NCBI RefSeq assembly: GCF_000959445.1
Contig: NZ_CP009631.1
Span: 248,001 to 312,000, forward strand
DNA: 64,000 bases
Reading direction: 5' to 3'
DNA from: Burkholderia vietnamiensis LMG 10929
GTDB lineage: Bacteria > Pseudomonadota > Gammaproteobacteria > Burkholderiales > Burkholderiaceae
The translations under genes were made by a program, and so were the position numbers. Positions 6,888-14,953 of the stretch are shown here, piece by piece (positions within the stretch are counted from its first letter, which is position 1; every line of letters begins with the position of its first letter). The notes under the pieces were generated by a model. It worked only from the letters and a program-made list of their open reading frames with translations, searched no databases and had not been told where the DNA came from.

Positions 6888-9878
6888 TTACTGGCAAGCT
6901 TCGCATTCGTCGAAGCCGGGGTCGCCCGGACGCATCGTGCACACCGGGCCGTCTGCTTCGACCGGCGCGAGCGCTGCTGCGTTGAGCCCACCCGACGACA
7001 CGTCGCCGCCCGCCGCACCGAAGCCGCCCGCTGCGCCTTGCGCGCCGCCGCTGCTCGAGCCGCCGCTCGTCGGCACCGCGTTGAGCGCGCCGTGCGCGAC
7101 CGTCGACTTCTCGACGTGCGTCGCTGCCATCGTGCGCAGGTAGTAGGTCGTCTTCAGACCGCGCAGCCATGCGAGCTTGTAGACCTCGTCGAGCTTCTTG
7201 CCCGACGCGCCGCCCATGTAGATGTTCAGCGACTGCGCCTGGTCGATCCACTTCTGGCGACGCGATGCTGCTTCGACGAGCCACGTCGGATCCACTTCGA
7301 AGGCGGTCGCGTAGATCGCGCGCAGGTCGGCCGGGATGCGGTCGATGCGCGACAGCATGCCGTCGAAGTACTTCAGGTCGGCCACCATCACTTCGTCCCA
7401 CAGGCCGCGCTCCTTCAGGTCGCGCACGAGGTACTCGTTCACCACCGTGAATTCGCCCGACAGGTTCGACTTCACGTAGAGGTTCTGGAAGGTCGGCTCG
7501 ATGCAAGCCGACACGCCGATGATGTTCGAGATCGTCGCCGTCGGCGCGATCGCGACGCAGTTCGAGTTGCGCATGCCGTGCGCCGCGATACGCGAACGCA
7601 GCGTCGACCAGTCGAGCGACTCCGACGTGTCGACTTCGACGTAGCCGCCGCGCGCTTCGGCGAGCAGCTTCAGCGTGTCCTGCGGGAGGATGCCGCGATC
7701 CCACAGCGAGCCGCGGTAGCTCGAGTAGCGGCCGCGCTCCTCGGCCAGCTCGGTCGACGCGTAGTACGCGTAGTAGCAGACCGCTTCCATCGAACGATCG
7801 GCGAACTCGACGGCCGCTTCCGACGCGTACGGCGTGCGCAGCAGATGCAGGCAGTCCTGGAAGCCCATGATGCCCATGCCGACCGGACGGTGCTTCAGGT
7901 TCGAGTTACGCGCCTTCGGCACCGCGTAGTAGTTGATGTCGATCACGTTGTCGAGCATGCGCATCGCGACGCTGATCGTGCGCTTGAGCTTGTCGTGGTC
8001 GAGCGCGTAGCTGCCGTCGGCCTGCTTCACCAGGTGGGCGACGAGGTTCACCGAGCCGAGGTTGCACACCGCGATTTCGGTGTCGCTCGTGTTCAGCGTG
8101 ATTTCCGTGCACAGGTTCGACGAGTGGACGACGCCGACGTGCTGCTGCGGCGAGCGCACGTTGCAGGGATCCTTGAACGTGATCCACGGGTGGCCCGTCT
8201 CGAACAGCATGCCGAGCATCTTGCGCCACAGCTGCTGCGCCGGAATCTTCTTGAACAGCTTGATCTCGCCGCGCGCGACCTTGTCTTCGTAAGCCGTGTA
8301 AGCCTTCTCGAAATCGGCGCCGAACTTGTCGTGCAGGTCCGGGCAGGTCGACGGCGAGAACAGCGTCCAGTCACTGCCTTCCATCACGCGCTTCATGAAC
8401 AGGTCGGGAATCCAGTTCGCCGTGTTCATGTCGTGGGTGCGGCGACGGTCGTCACCGGTGTTCTTGCGCAGCTCGAGGAATTCCTCGATGTCGAGGTGCC
8501 ACGATTCGAGGTACGCGCACACCGCGCCCTTGCGCTTGCCGCCCTGGTTGACCGCGACGGCCGTGTCGTTGACGACCTTCAGGAACGGCACCACGCCTTG
8601 CGACTTGCCGTTCGTGCCCTTGATATGCGAGCCGAGCGCACGCACGCGGGTCCAGTCGTTGCCGAGGCCGCCGGCGAACTTCGACAGCAGCGCGTTTTCC
8701 TTCAGCGCTTCGTAGATGCCGTCGAGGTCGTCCGCGACCGTCGTCAGGTAGCACGACGACAACTGCGAACGGTGCGTGCCCGAGTTGAACAGCGTCGGCG
8801 TCGAGCTCATGAAGTCGAAGCTCGACAGCACGTTGTAAAACTCGATCGCGCGCGTTTCGCGGTCGATCTCGTTCAGCGACAGGCCCATCGCGACGCGCAT
8901 GAAGAATGCCTGCGGCATTTCGATGCGGGTGCCGTCGACGTGCAGGAAGTAGCGGTCGTACAGCGTCTGCAGGCCGAGGTAGCCGAACTGCAGGTCGCGA
9001 TTCGCGTCCAGCGCTTCGCCGAGACGCTTCAGGTCGAACTGCAGCAGCTTGTCGTCGAGCAGGCCGGCGTCGACGCCGCGCTTCAGGAACTGCGGGAAGT
9101 ACTCCGCGTAGCGCGCCGACATGTCGGCCTGGACGACTTCCTCGCCGAGGATCTCGCGACGGATCGTGTGCAGCAGGATGCGGGCCGTGACCTGGCTGTA
9201 CGCCGGATCCTTCTCGATCATCGTGCGCGCAGCGAGGATCGCCGAGTCGTAGACCTGGCTCATCGGCACGCCGTCGTACAGGTTCTTCACCGTCTCGGCG
9301 ACGATCGGATCAGCGTTTACCGCAGTGCCCAGGCCGTCGCAGGCCGACACGATCAGCGCGCGCAGCGCGTTCATGTCGAGCGGACGCGTGACGCCGTTGT
9401 CGACGACGTTGATGCCGGTGTTCGACTCGGCGCCCGCTGCCGCCGCTTCCTCGCCCGCGTGCTGGCGCTCGAGGTGACGCTTCTCGCGATACAGCACGTA
9501 CGCACGCGCGACGTTGTGCTCGCCGCCGCGCATCAGCGCGAGCTCGACCTGATCCTGAATGTCTTCGATATGGAACGTGCCGCCGTTCGGACGGCTGCGC
9601 ACCAGCGCACGCACGACGTTGTGCGTGAGCTGCTCGACGAGTTCGCGCACGCGCGCCGATGCCGCGCCCTGCCCGCCATTGACGGCCAGGAAAGCCTTGG
9701 TCACCGCGATCGCGATCTTCGAAGGCTCGAACGACACCACGCTGCCATTGCGGCGGATCACCTTGTAGTCGGCGAACGTGGCCTGCGGCGCGAGCGCCTG
9801 CGCGCCCTGTTCGGTCCCGCCGAGCGGACGGCTCGAGGCGCTCTCGTACTGGGACGTCGCGTTGTCGGTGGTTTGCAT
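6888..9878 (-). CDS. nrdA: Class Ia ribonucleotide reductase, alpha (R1) subunit
   Basis: The 996-residue catalytic subunit reduces NDPs to dNDPs. It is much longer than E. coli NrdA (about 760) because of its N-terminus: an ATP-cone beginning at YKVIRRNGSVVSFEPSKI (about residues 38-130) and a second cone-like segment (about 155-245). Active-site landmarks are SSCYL (redox Cys), SNLCTEI (Asn/Cys/Glu radical site) and NLGSVNL, then TTYYLRT (radical-transfer tyrosines). The C-terminal ECEACQ holds the shuttle CxxC. I chose the ATG at 9878 because GGAGC lies 8-12 bases upstream; an ATG at 10007 would add 43 unrelated residues and has no ribosome site. Confidence 0.95.
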   Translation of the reverse strand: MQTTDNATSQYESASSRPLGGTEQGAQALAPQATFADYKVIRRNGSVVSFEPSKIAIAVTKAFLAVNGGQGAASARVRELVEQLTHNVVRALVRSRPNGGTFHIEDIQDQVELALMRGGEHNVARAYVLYREKRHLERQHAGEEAAAAGAESNTGINVVDNGVTRPLDMNALRALIVSACDGLGTAVNADPIVAETVKNLYDGVPMSQVYDSAILAARTMIEKDPAYSQVTARILLHTIRREILGEEVVQADMSARYAEYFPQFLKRGVDAGLLDDKLLQFDLKRLGEALDANRDLQFGYLGLQTLYDRYFLHVDGTRIEMPQAFFMRVAMGLSLNEIDRETRAIEFYNVLSSFDFMSSTPTLFNSGTHRSQLSSCYLTTVADDLDGIYEALKENALLSKFAGGLGNDWTRVRALGSHIKGTNGKSQGVVPFLKVVNDTAVAVNQGGKRKGAVCAYLESWHLDIEEFLELRKNTGDDRRRTHDMNTANWIPDLFMKRVMEGSDWTLFSPSTCPDLHDKFGADFEKAYTAYEDKVARGEIKLFKKIPAQQLWRKMLGMLFETGHPWITFKDPCNVRSPQQHVGVVHSSNLCTEITLNTSDTEIAVCNLGSVNLVAHLVKQADGSYALDHDKLKRTISVAMRMLDNVIDINYYAVPKARNSNLKHRPVGMGIMGFQDCLHLLRTPYASEAAVEFADRSMEAVCYYAYYASTELAEERGRYSSYRGSLWDRGILPQDTLKLLAEARGGYVEVDTSESLDWSTLRSRIAAHGMRNSNCVAIAPTATISNIIGVSACIEPTFQNLYVKSNLSGEFTVVNEYLVRDLKERGLWDEVMVADLKYFDGMLSRIDRIPADLRAIYATAFEVDPTWLVEAASRRQKWIDQAQSLNIYMGGASGKKLDEVYKLAWLRGLKTTYYLRTMAATHVEKSTVAHGALNAVPTSGGSSSGGAQGAAGGFGAAGGDVSSGGLNAAALAPVEADGPVCTMRPGDPGFDECEACQ

Positions 9879-9921
9879 GTGCAAAGCTCCTGGTGTGGGA
9901 TGGTGCGGAGAGAACCGCGGA

Positions 9922-10032
9922 TTAGAACGAACGCTGCGCAATGCGGTGCGCGAGCGGTAAGAGGCGAGCGATGCGTCGGGAAAGCCGGTTCGGCCGATGC
10001 GCGACAACCGAGCCGGTCGTGTGCTTCGTCAT
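9922..10032 (-). CDS. Possible 36-codon leader ORF upstream of nrdA
   Basis: A short frame in the nrdA leader starts with ATG at 10032, with GGAG six bases upstream. It encodes 36 residues starting MTKHTTGS and ending RIAQRSF, very rich in Arg, and stops 43 bp before the nrdA start. No family is recognised. It lies between the NrdR boxes and nrdA, so it would be on the nrd transcript if that transcript starts near the boxes. It may be a real leader peptide or chance. Confidence 0.3.
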   Translation of the reverse strand: MTKHTTGSVVAHRPNRLSRRIARLLPLAHRIAQRSF

Positions 10033-10165
10033 GTGTACTCCGCCCCGTCGAAGTTCGCTGCGCTTGATCGCGACGCCCGGACCGCCCGGCCTGGCCGCCG
10101 CCCTGAGAACCCTGCCCGCCGGCTTGGCCAGCCGGCCGGTGCCGCTCGGGTTATCCCTGCGGCAC

Positions 10166-10179
10166 ACACTATATCTAGT
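10166..10179 (-). promoter_or_regulatory. NrdR box 1 upstream of nrdA
   Basis: ACACTATATCTAGT closely matches the NrdR box consensus (ACACWAYATCTWGT type). On the nrdA strand it contains TATAGT, a plausible -10 element, so NrdR binding would overlap the promoter. Confidence 0.75.
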
Positions 10180-10198
10180 ACAGAACTACTCAACAGGC

Positions 10199-10212
10199 AC
10201 CAAGTATAGTGG
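10199..10212 (-). promoter_or_regulatory. NrdR box 2 upstream of nrdA
   Basis: ACCAAGTATAGTGG is a second, weaker match to the NrdR box. It starts 33 bp from the first box, about three helical turns, which is the arrangement known for NrdR-controlled ribonucleotide reductase operons. Confidence 0.7.
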
Positions 10213-10340
10213 ACATTCGAACGACGTCCAAACGGATAATTTGCGCCTGAGGTCTTGACATCACACCCGCGCCGCGCAGGCGCAGACGTGACAAGGCATT
10301 GGTCCGGAAAAAAAATTTCTCCGGTTCAAAAACCCTGCGC

Positions 10341-10931
10341 TCAGTGCTGACGGAAAGGAAAGTATTCGGCGGGAAAGCCGGCATCGCCTGCGAAGCGTTG
10401 CCAATCGAAATGCGGGCCGGGGTCGGTTTTGCGGCCGGGCGCGATGTCGGCATGCCCGGCCACCGCAGCGATTGGATAACGCGCGGCCAGCGTGCGCGCG
10501 AGCGCGCCGAGCGTCGCATACTGCGCGGCGTCGAACGGCACGTCGTCCGCGCCTTCGAGCTCGATGCCGATCGAAAAGTCGTTGCAGCGCGGGCGGCCAA
10601 AGAACTCGGACGCGCCCGCGTGCCACGCGCGCTCGTCGCACGACACGAACTGGACGAGCTCGCCGTCGCGGCGGATCAGGAAGTGCGCGGACACGCGCAC
10701 GCCGCGCAGGTGACTCTGGTAATAGGGGTGCGCATCGCAATCGAGCCGGTTCAGGAACAGCGCCTCGATGGCGTCGCCGCCGAATTCGCCGGGCGGCAGG
10801 CTGATGTTGTGGACGACGAGCAGCGTCGGCACCGCACCCGCCGGCCGCGCCTCGAAGTTCGGCGAGCGCGCATGGCGCGCTTCGCGCACCCAGCCGTCCG
10901 CGTCGACCGACAACCGTACTGCGTCGCTCAT
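10341..10931 (-). CDS. ampD: 1,6-anhydro-N-acetylmuramyl-L-alanine amidase AmpD
   Basis: This 196-residue cytoplasmic zinc amidase cleaves anhydro-muropeptides during peptidoglycan recycling; its loss classically derepresses AmpC beta-lactamase. The zinc ligands H41 (VVHNIS), H160 (GHADIAPGRKTDPG) and D170 are present, with E124 and K168 at catalytic positions. These correspond to H34, H154, D164, E116 and K162 of the Citrobacter enzyme. I chose the ATG at 10931 (MSDAVRLSV), which gives family length; upstream in-frame ATGs would add non-conserved residues. It lies 10 bp after the PP0621-type gene and is probably co-transcribed with it. No signal peptide is seen, as expected for AmpD. Confidence 0.95.
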   Translation of the reverse strand: MSDAVRLSVDADGWVREARHARSPNFEARPAGAVPTLLVVHNISLPPGEFGGDAIEALFLNRLDCDAHPYYQSHLRGVRVSAHFLIRRDGELVQFVSCDERAWHAGASEFFGRPRCNDFSIGIELEGADDVPFDAAQYATLGALARTLAARYPIAAVAGHADIAPGRKTDPGPHFDWQRFAGDAGFPAEYFPFRQH

Positions 10932-10941
10932 CGTGCGCCGC

Positions 10942-11238
10942 TCATCGTGCATCGGTGTCGCTCGCGCGGGCGCGATGGCGCTGCGCATGCTCGGCGCTGC
11001 AGAAGTATTCGCCGCCCCCCGCGACCGCATCGCCCTTCGGCGCATGCACGCCGCACTCGGCGCAGCGCACCATCGGCTCGGGCAGCGAGCGCGTGTCGGC
11101 GCCCGGGCCTGCCTGGCCGCCGCCGTAGCCGGCGCCGCGGCCGGTGCGCGCGTGCGCGTGATCCTGGGCCTGGCGCAGCTTGCGCGCGAGCCACGAGCCC
11201 GCGAAGAAAAGAAGGATCAGGAGGAGAATCTGTCGCAT
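10942..11238 (-). CDS. Small PP0621-family membrane-anchored protein
   Basis: The 98-residue protein has one N-terminal hydrophobic helix (MRQILLLILLFFAGSWLA), a Gly-rich hydrophilic linker and a C-terminal metal-binding-like motif, CAECG with a later YFCSAEHAQRH. This matches small PP0621-type proteins often found beside ampD. The function is unknown; the Cys/His pattern resembles a treble-clef or zinc ribbon. It is spaced 13 bp from the upstream CcsA-like gene and 10 bp from ampD, so the three form an operon. Confidence 0.75.
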   Translation of the reverse strand: MRQILLLILLFFAGSWLARKLRQAQDHAHARTGRGAGYGGGQAGPGADTRSLPEPMVRCAECGVHAPKGDAVAGGGEYFCSAEHAQRHRARASDTDAR

Positions 11239-11251
11239 CGGTAACCTGCGT

Positions 11252-12145
11252 TCAAACCACGGAACGGTGCAGCAGCACCTCGAAAACGAACCGGCTGCCG
11301 ACATACGCGAGCAGCAGCGCGCCAAACGACACGAGCACCCAGCGCGCGGCGCCGCGCCCGCGCCATCCGGACGTCTTGTGCGCGACCAGCAGGCCGCCGA
11401 ACATCAGCCACGACAGCACCGCGAACACGGTCTTGTGGTCGAGCCGCATCGCTCGCGCATCGATCTGCTCGCTGAACAGAATGCCCGACGCGAGCGTCAG
11501 CGTAAGCAGCACGAAGCCGGCGCCGATCAGGCGGAACAGCAGCTTCTCGAGCGTGAGCAGCGGCGGCAGCGTTTCGAGCCAGCTCGCGATCCAGCCGGTC
11601 GAGCCGTCGCGCCCGCCGTTGCGCAGCGATTGCAGGCGCCGCTCGACCATCAGCATCAGGATCGCGTGCAGCGCGGCGATCGCGAACAGCCCGTACGCGA
11701 TGTTGGCGATCAGGAAGTGCAGCTTGAACAGCGGCGCTGCGGCATAAGGCAGCACCCGCACGCCGCCGAACACGAGCGGCAGCAGCGACGCGCCGCAGGC
11801 GAGCGGCAGCACCAGCAGGCGCAGGCTGTCGAGCGGGAAGAAGAAGCTCTCGATCCAGTAGATGCCGGCGCCGAGCCAGAACATCGCGGACAGCGCGAAC
11901 GCGAAGCCGAAGACCATCGCGTCGTGCGGGAAGATCGTCATGTGCAGCAGCACGCCGTGCGCGACGAGCGCGGCAAGCAGCAGCGCGCGGCCGGCGGCGC
12001 TCATCCCCGAGGCGGCGGACGCCGGAACCGGCACGGCCGGCACGCTCGCGACGAGCGGCGCGGCGGCCTGACGGTGCGTGCGCCAGCCTGCGACGGCCAG
12101 GCCGCCGTACAGGAACGCGGTGAGGGCATACAGTACAATATCCAT
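11252..12145 (-). CDS. CcsA/YpjD-like cytochrome c assembly-family inner-membrane protein
   Basis: A 297-residue polytopic protein with about eight hydrophobic helices. The second half carries the conserved region of the cytochrome c assembly (CcsA/HemX) family: HFLIANIAYGLFAI, then LDHKTVFAVLSW with a conserved His, then HKTSGWRGRGAARW. Family members handle haem or haem-linked assembly, but YpjD-type proteins have no firmly assigned role, and no full CcsA WWD signature is visible. It is transcribed divergently from ffh, a common neighbour in proteobacteria, and leads the operon with the PP0621-type gene and ampD. Confidence 0.8.
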   Translation of the reverse strand: MDIVLYALTAFLYGGLAVAGWRTHRQAAAPLVASVPAVPVPASAASGMSAAGRALLLAALVAHGVLLHMTIFPHDAMVFGFAFALSAMFWLGAGIYWIESFFFPLDSLRLLVLPLACGASLLPLVFGGVRVLPYAAAPLFKLHFLIANIAYGLFAIAALHAILMLMVERRLQSLRNGGRDGSTGWIASWLETLPPLLTLEKLLFRLIGAGFVLLTLTLASGILFSEQIDARAMRLDHKTVFAVLSWLMFGGLLVAHKTSGWRGRGAARWVLVSFGALLLAYVGSRFVFEVLLHRSVV

Positions 12146-12235
12146 GTTCGAAGTTTACACTAGGCCCCCTCCTCGCGACGGTCCGTTCATCCGGTTTCCG
12201 TCGCGCCTTCGGGCCCCCACTGTCCAACGCTCCCC

Positions 12236-13603
12236 ATGCTCGACAATCTCACTCAACGGATGGCGCGCGTCGTCAAGACGCTGCGCGGCGAAGCCCGGCT
12301 TACCGAGGCGAACACCCAGGAGATGCTCCGCGAGGTGCGTCTCGCGCTGCTGGAGGCCGACGTCGCGCTGCCCGTCGTCCGCGAATTCATCGCCAAGGTC
12401 AAGGAAAAGGCGCTCGGCGAGGAAGTGATCAGCAGCCTGTCGCCGGGGCAGGCGCTCGTCGGCGTGGTCCAGAAGGAACTCACCGCCGTGATCGGCGGCG
12501 ACTACGAAGGCAAGGCCGCCGAGCTGAACCTCGCCGTCACGCCGCCCGCCGTGATCCTGATGGCCGGCCTGCAAGGCGCCGGCAAGACCACGACCGTCGG
12601 CAAGCTCGCGAAGCTGCTGCGCGAGAAGTACAAGAAGAAGGTGCTGACCGTCTCGTGCGACGTCTATCGCCCGGCCGCGATCATGCAGTTGAAAACGGTG
12701 AGCGAACAGGTCGGCGCCGATTTCTTCCCGTCGACGCCGGACCAGAAGCCCGTCGACATCGCGCTTGCCGCCGTCGACTGGGCGAAGCGCCACTACCATG
12801 ACGTGCTGATCGTCGACACGGCCGGCCGTCTCGGTATCGACGAAGCGATGATGCAGGAGATCGCCGCGCTGCACGGCGTGCTGAAGCCGGCCGAAACGCT
12901 GTTCGTCGTCGACGCGATGCTCGGCCAGGACGCCGTCAACACCGCGAAGGCGTTCAACGACACGCTGCCGCTCACGGGCGTCGTGCTCACCAAGCTCGAC
13001 GGCGATTCGCGCGGCGGCGCCGCGCTGTCGGTGCGTCACGTGACCGGCAAGCCGATCAAGTTCGTCGGCGTCGCCGAAAAGCTCGACGGTCTCGAAGTGT
13101 TCCACCCGGACCGGATGGCGAACCGGATCCTCGGCATGGGCGACATCCTCGCGCTGGTCGAGGAGGCGCAGCGCGGCGTCGACGTGCAGGCCGCGCAGAA
13201 GCTCGCCGACAAGGTGAAGAAAGGCGGCGACTTCGACCTGAACGATTTCCGCGCGCAGATCTCGCAGATGAAGAACATGGGCGGCCTGTCGTCGCTGATG
13301 GACAAGCTGCCCGCGCAGTTCCAGCAGGCGGCGGCCGGTGCCGACATGGGCCAGGCCGAGAAGTCGATCCGCCGGATGGAAGGCATCATCAACTCGATGA
13401 CGCCCGCCGAGCGCGCGAAACCCGAGATCATCAAGGCGACGCGCAAGCGCCGCATTGCGGCCGGTGCCGGCGTGCCGGTGCAGGAAGTCAACCGGATGCT
13501 GAACCAGTACGATCAGATGCGCACGATGATGAAGAAGCTGAAGGGCGGCAACATGCACAAGATGATGCGCGGCCTGAAGGGCATGATGCCCGGCATGCGC
13601 TGA
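12236..13603 (+). CDS. ffh: Signal recognition particle GTPase Ffh
   Basis: The 455-residue SRP54 protein binds 4.5S RNA and signal sequences of nascent membrane proteins and hands ribosomes to FtsY. The N domain is residues 1-90. The G domain has the P-loop GLQGAGKTTTVGKLAK (about 103-118), DTAGRL and TKLDGD. The M domain (about 295-455) is Met-rich, ending GNMHKMMRGLKGMMPGMR. Length matches the family (453 in E. coli). It starts 90 bp from the divergent CcsA-like gene. Confidence 0.97.
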   Translation: MLDNLTQRMARVVKTLRGEARLTEANTQEMLREVRLALLEADVALPVVREFIAKVKEKALGEEVISSLSPGQALVGVVQKELTAVIGGDYEGKAAELNLAVTPPAVILMAGLQGAGKTTTVGKLAKLLREKYKKKVLTVSCDVYRPAAIMQLKTVSEQVGADFFPSTPDQKPVDIALAAVDWAKRHYHDVLIVDTAGRLGIDEAMMQEIAALHGVLKPAETLFVVDAMLGQDAVNTAKAFNDTLPLTGVVLTKLDGDSRGGAALSVRHVTGKPIKFVGVAEKLDGLEVFHPDRMANRILGMGDILALVEEAQRGVDVQAAQKLADKVKKGGDFDLNDFRAQISQMKNMGGLSSLMDKLPAQFQQAAAGADMGQAEKSIRRMEGIINSMTPAERAKPEIIKATRKRRIAAGAGVPVQEVNRMLNQYDQMRTMMKKLKGGNMHKMMRGLKGMMPGMR

Positions 13604-13700
13604 TCGCGCCCGTGGGCCGGCGCGCGGGTTTTTGCCGTAGCGCGCGCCGCCCGTTCTGCTTCATCCTTATTTGTATACCGACTCCGTCCCGCCAGAAGCC

Positions 13701-14252
13701 ATGAACCGCGAAGAAGCCCTCCACATTTTCGACCACTCCGAAGAGATCGTCTCCGCTGACGCCGTCAACGCGTCGATCTCCAGCATGGCCGACGCGATCC
13801 GCGCCGAGATCGGCGATGCGTTCCCGCTCGTCCTGTCGGTGATGGGCGGCGCCGCCGTGTTTACCGGGATGCTGCTGCCGCACCTCGATTTCCCGCTGGA
13901 GTTCGACTACATCCACCTGACCCGCTACCGCAACACGACGCAGGGCAGCCCGGAGATGCACTGGCGCGTCGCGCCGCGCGAATCGGTGAAGGACCGCATC
14001 GTGCTCGTGCTCGACGACATCCTCGACGAAGGCGAGACGATGGCCGCGATCCGCGATCGCATCCTCGAGATGGGCGCGAAGCGCTTCATGTCGGCCGTGC
14101 TGTGCGAGAAGACGCTCGCGAAGGCCAAGCCGCTGCACCCGGACTTCTGCGGCTTCGCCGTGCCCGACCGCTACGTGTTCGGCTGCGGGATGGACGCAAA
14201 GGGCTATTGGCGCAACCTGCCGACGATCCGCGCGCTGACCGCGAACGTCTGA
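13701..14252 (+). CDS. Hypoxanthine-guanine phosphoribosyltransferase-family protein
   Basis: A 183-residue type I phosphoribosyltransferase. The PRPP-binding loop VLVLDDILDEGETM lies near residues 103-116, and a flexible-loop region LTRYRNTTQGSPEM precedes it. Burkholderia copies are annotated as hypoxanthine-guanine PRTases for purine salvage, but the base specificity cannot be proved from sequence. The ATG at 13701 begins MNREEAL; a TTG at 13671 would add ten residues without support. It lies 97 bp after ffh and ends at a strong bidirectional terminator. Confidence 0.8.
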   Translation: MNREEALHIFDHSEEIVSADAVNASISSMADAIRAEIGDAFPLVLSVMGGAAVFTGMLLPHLDFPLEFDYIHLTRYRNTTQGSPEMHWRVAPRESVKDRIVLVLDDILDEGETMAAIRDRILEMGAKRFMSAVLCEKTLAKAKPLHPDFCGFAVPDRYVFGCGMDAKGYWRNLPTIRALTANV

Positions 14253-14270
14253 TCGCCCCGTCGTAAAGAA

Positions 14271-14308
14271 AAAGCGGCGCACCGGGAACCCGGTGCGCCG
14301 CTTTTTTT
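14271..14308. terminator. Bidirectional terminator between the PRTase gene and marC
   Basis: A perfect 16-bp stem (14271-14286 with 14289-14304) has an extremely short loop and T runs on both strands: seven Ts on the plus side and the complement of an A-rich run (14266-14273) on the minus side. It sits between converging genes and can serve both. Confidence 0.93.
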
Positions 14309-14329
14309 CGTCGGCACGCGCCGCCGGCG

Positions 14330-14932
14330 TTACAGCTGATGCACGAAGGCGCGCACGCCGGCCAGCAGCATCTCGACCGAAATCGCGACGAGCACGAGCC
14401 CCATCAGCCGCTCGAACGCCGCGACGGTCCGCTCGCCGAGCCACTGCTGGATGCGCTCGGCGAGCACCAGCGTGACCGCACAGACGAGCATCGTGACCGT
14501 CAGCGCGCCGACCCATTCGAACATCTTGCCGGGCGCCTGCGACGTGAGCAGCATCACAGTCGCGAGCGCGGACGGCCCGGCGAGCGCCGGAATCGCGAGC
14601 GGCACGATGAACGGCTCGCCGCCCGCGCGCGGATCGCTGCCGAGCGCGCCGTCCGGATGCGGGAAGATCATCCGCAGCGCGATCAGGAACAGCACGATCC
14701 CGCCGCCGAGCCGCAGCGACAGGTCGGTGAGGCTCATCATCCGCAGGAAGCGGTCGCCGACCACCATGAAGAACAGCAGGATCACGAACGCGATTCCCAC
14801 TTCGCGCAGGATCAGCTTCACGCGCCGCTCGCGCGGCACGTCGCGCATCGCCGTGATGAACAGCGGGATGTTGCCGAGCGGATCCGTGATCAGCACGAGC
14901 AGCACGGTGGCCGACAGGAAGGTGTATTCCAC
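14330..14932 (-). CDS. MarC-family integral membrane protein
   Basis: This 200-residue protein has six predicted helices and the family landmarks [11 protein letters not shown] near the N-terminus and [17 protein letters not shown] in the middle. MarC/YhgN proteins sit in the inner membrane; the transported substrate, if any, is unknown, and the original link to multiple antibiotic resistance was not upheld. Its ATG is 21 bp after the proS stop on the same strand, so co-transcription is likely. Confidence 0.88.
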   Translation of the reverse strand: MEYTFLSATVLLVLITDPLGNIPLFITAMRDVPRERRVKLILREVGIAFVILLFFMVVGDRFLRMMSLTDLSLRLGGGIVLFLIALRMIFPHPDGALGSDPRAGGEPFIVPLAIPALAGPSALATVMLLTSQAPGKMFEWVGALTVTMLVCAVTLVLAERIQQWLGERTVAAFERLMGLVLVAISVEMLLAGVRAFVHQL

Positions 14933-14953
14933 CGCGCGCTCCCGCCGTCGCGC

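Noticed and set aside
6666..10067. 1133-codon open frame on the plus strand opposite nrdA
   Set aside because: It mirrors nrdA; in GC-rich DNA the antisense frame stays open because stop codons are rare. Its Arg/Val/Asp-rich product has no recognisable domain.
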